64,000 bases of DNA from Clostridia bacterium (GTDB taxonomy: Bacteria; Bacillota; Clostridia; TANB77; CAG-508), in the NCBI GenBank assembly GCA_017533795.1, contig JAFWIH010000020.1:98019-162018 (forward strand), given 5' to 3'. The translations under genes and the position numbers were made by a program. Shown here piece by piece: positions 63,252-64,000 of this stretch (position 1 is its first letter; each line of letters begins with the position of its first letter). Under the pieces are notes generated by a model that made no database searches, had not been told where the DNA came from, and worked only from the letters and a program-made list of their open reading frames with translations.

Positions 63252-63531
63252 CCCTTTCTTATTAAATTTTGGTTTTCGAATTATTATTTCGAACTAATCT
63301 TTAAGATAAAATCTTATGATTAAAATTTTTGTTTTTCCTAGGTTGACTTTAATTAATATGTTATAGTTATATAATATTTTACATTATTTGTCAAGAAACT
63401 TTACTAAAAAATCACATTACAGTATGTTTGATAAAAAATATTATACATTTATTCTAATATAAATTTGAGGAAAATCATATTTTTCGAAATATTTGCACTA
63501 CTCATATTTTATATTTCCCTCTATATAATTT
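63252..63531 (-). other. Intergenic region with promoter of the Rpn-like remnant
   Basis: TTGACA (63394-63389), 17-base spacer, TATAAC (63371-63366) on the minus strand points at the remnant. TAAGATAAAATCTTA (about 63302-63316) can fold. I see no gene in the rest. Confidence 0.6.
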
Positions 63532-63563
63532 TGTGCTAGACAGACACAGGGCCTGTCTAGCAC
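63532..63563. terminator. Terminator downstream of the lectin-like gene
   Basis: TGTGCTAGACAG pairs with CTGTCTAGCACA around ACACAGGG. T-run (TTATCTTTTTTT) on the plus strand; weaker on the minus strand, where it follows the stop at 63642 by about 80 bases. Confidence 0.75.
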
Positions 63564-63641
63564 ATTATCTTTTTTTCAAATTTTCTTTATATTTTTTGCT
63601 TCGTGCCATATTTTAATTTCTTACGGGCACTGGATTTAAGA

Positions 63642-64000
63642 TTATTTTGGGATACAAACTATAGGGCGAAAACCAAGGCTGTCGTTAGACGCATAGTTGG
63701 CGTGAACATAGCCGTAACAGTACACGTAGCTCACAAGGCTAGTGATGCCAGACGACGGAGAAGCCAGCCAGTATCCATATGCCTTTGTTTGTTCTTTTAT
63801 AAACCACATATTTGTTGATGTTCCAAAAAAGTTACTTCCAGTTTCTGGGCTTTGTGATTTATACCCATTTGTATTTGAATTACTACTTGATAGTGTTGTA
63901 TAATCTGTCATTTGAGTATGTCCTGATACTGCATTCCATGATAGTGATAACATTTCTATTGTTGGTCCTCCTATTGCATATGCTCCACTTACTCCATCTG
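63642..64000 (-). CDS. 3' part of a second C-lectin-like protein, candidate DGR variable protein (partial)
   Basis: The frame is open to the right edge (DGVSGAYAIGGPTIEMLSLS before the first internal Met), so only the last 118 codons are visible. YGYWLASPSSGITSLVSYVY and CYGYVHANYASNDSLGFRPI end in VCIPK: the WLASPS ... GFRPIV pattern is common in Firmicutes secreted or phage-tail lectin-like C-termini. The last 45 codons are GC-rich and rich in Tyr/Ser/Asn codons ending in pyrimidine, unlike the AT-rich upstream part. Confidence 0.75.
   Translation of the reverse strand, partial: DGVSGAYAIGGPTIEMLSLSWNAVSGHTQMTDYTTLSSSNSNTNGYKSQSPETGSNFFGTSTNMWFIKEQTKAYGYWLASPSSGITSLVSYVYCYGYVHANYASNDSLGFRPIVCIPK
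63645..63780 (-). repeat. Candidate DGR variable repeat 2
   Basis: Codons such as ATC, AGC, CTT, AGC, TAC, TAC, TGT, TAC, TAT, CAC, AAC, TAT, TCT, AAC, GAC, AGC are each compatible with mutated AAY codons (some need purine-to-any changes at both A positions). The local GC rise is as in variable repeat 1. Confidence 0.4.

Overview
The window is AT-rich, with A/T-ending codons, AGGAGG-type ribosome binding sites and many near-consensus TTGACA-17-TATAAT promoters. The gene content is that of an anaerobic Firmicute: single-chain GlyRS, LexA, YlxM-Ffh-S16-KhpA-RimM-TrmD-L19, FtsEX without Min genes, BY-kinase capsule genes, a SipW-type signal peptidase, and no outer-membrane genes. I read it as a chromosome segment of an uncultured gut-type Clostridia; species cannot be told. 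Almost everything is on the minus strand, so the genome reads right to left.

Layout. 1-4438: a surface-protein export locus with a TasA-like SipW-type substrate, a SipW-like signal peptidase whose 5' end looks frameshifted, a DUF5305-like membrane protein and a large InlB-repeat/LamG-like protein running off the left edge. 4645-8770: unknown plus-strand protein, an atypical small gene, glyS, tRNA-Trp, a broken M23 peptidase, a small membrane protein. 8843-22156: cell-surface polysaccharide region in three transcription units, each with a near-perfect promoter: wzz-cpsD-cpsB-glmM, an LAYTG-anchored protein with its sortase, and an exopolysaccharide operon (priming transferase, GT2 enzymes, Wzy, Wzx, LicD, TagD). 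22302-27566: cysS-argS-orf-vanZ-galE. 27630-38599: PBP1A, unknown gene, GH18 hydrolase, lexA, obgE, trpS, beta-CASP nuclease, sortase-like protein lacking the usual Arg. 38773-43345: the ylxM-ffh-rpsP-khpA-rimM-trmD-rplS operon. 43434-44130: two short plus-strand units, the second shaped like a type I toxin-antitoxin locus. 44153-54700: mtaB, a pilin-like/C-type-lectin protein, mreB/mbl, a heterodimeric ABC exporter, tsaE-tsaB-rimI, greA. 54785-61892: ftsE-ftsX, three coiled-coil M23 hydrolases, ctpA, pgsA. 61929-64000: accessory stretch with a duplicated ftsE promoter region, a hairpin RNA gene, an LPD3-like gene under a palindromic operator, an Rpn-like remnant and the 3' end of a second lectin-like protein.

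How it fits together: much of the window builds or remodels the envelope (GlmM precursor supply, PBP1A, FtsEX plus hydrolases, MreB, polysaccharide, sortase and SipW export). The best candidates for undescribed biology are (i) the 43865-44130 small-peptide unit with an SD-masking leader and a convergent antisense promoter, (ii) the 61929-62947 hairpin-RNA/LPD3-like unit between copies of the ftsE promoter, and (iii) two proteins whose GC-rich C-terminal codons look like diversity-generating-retroelement variable repeats, with no reverse transcriptase in the window.
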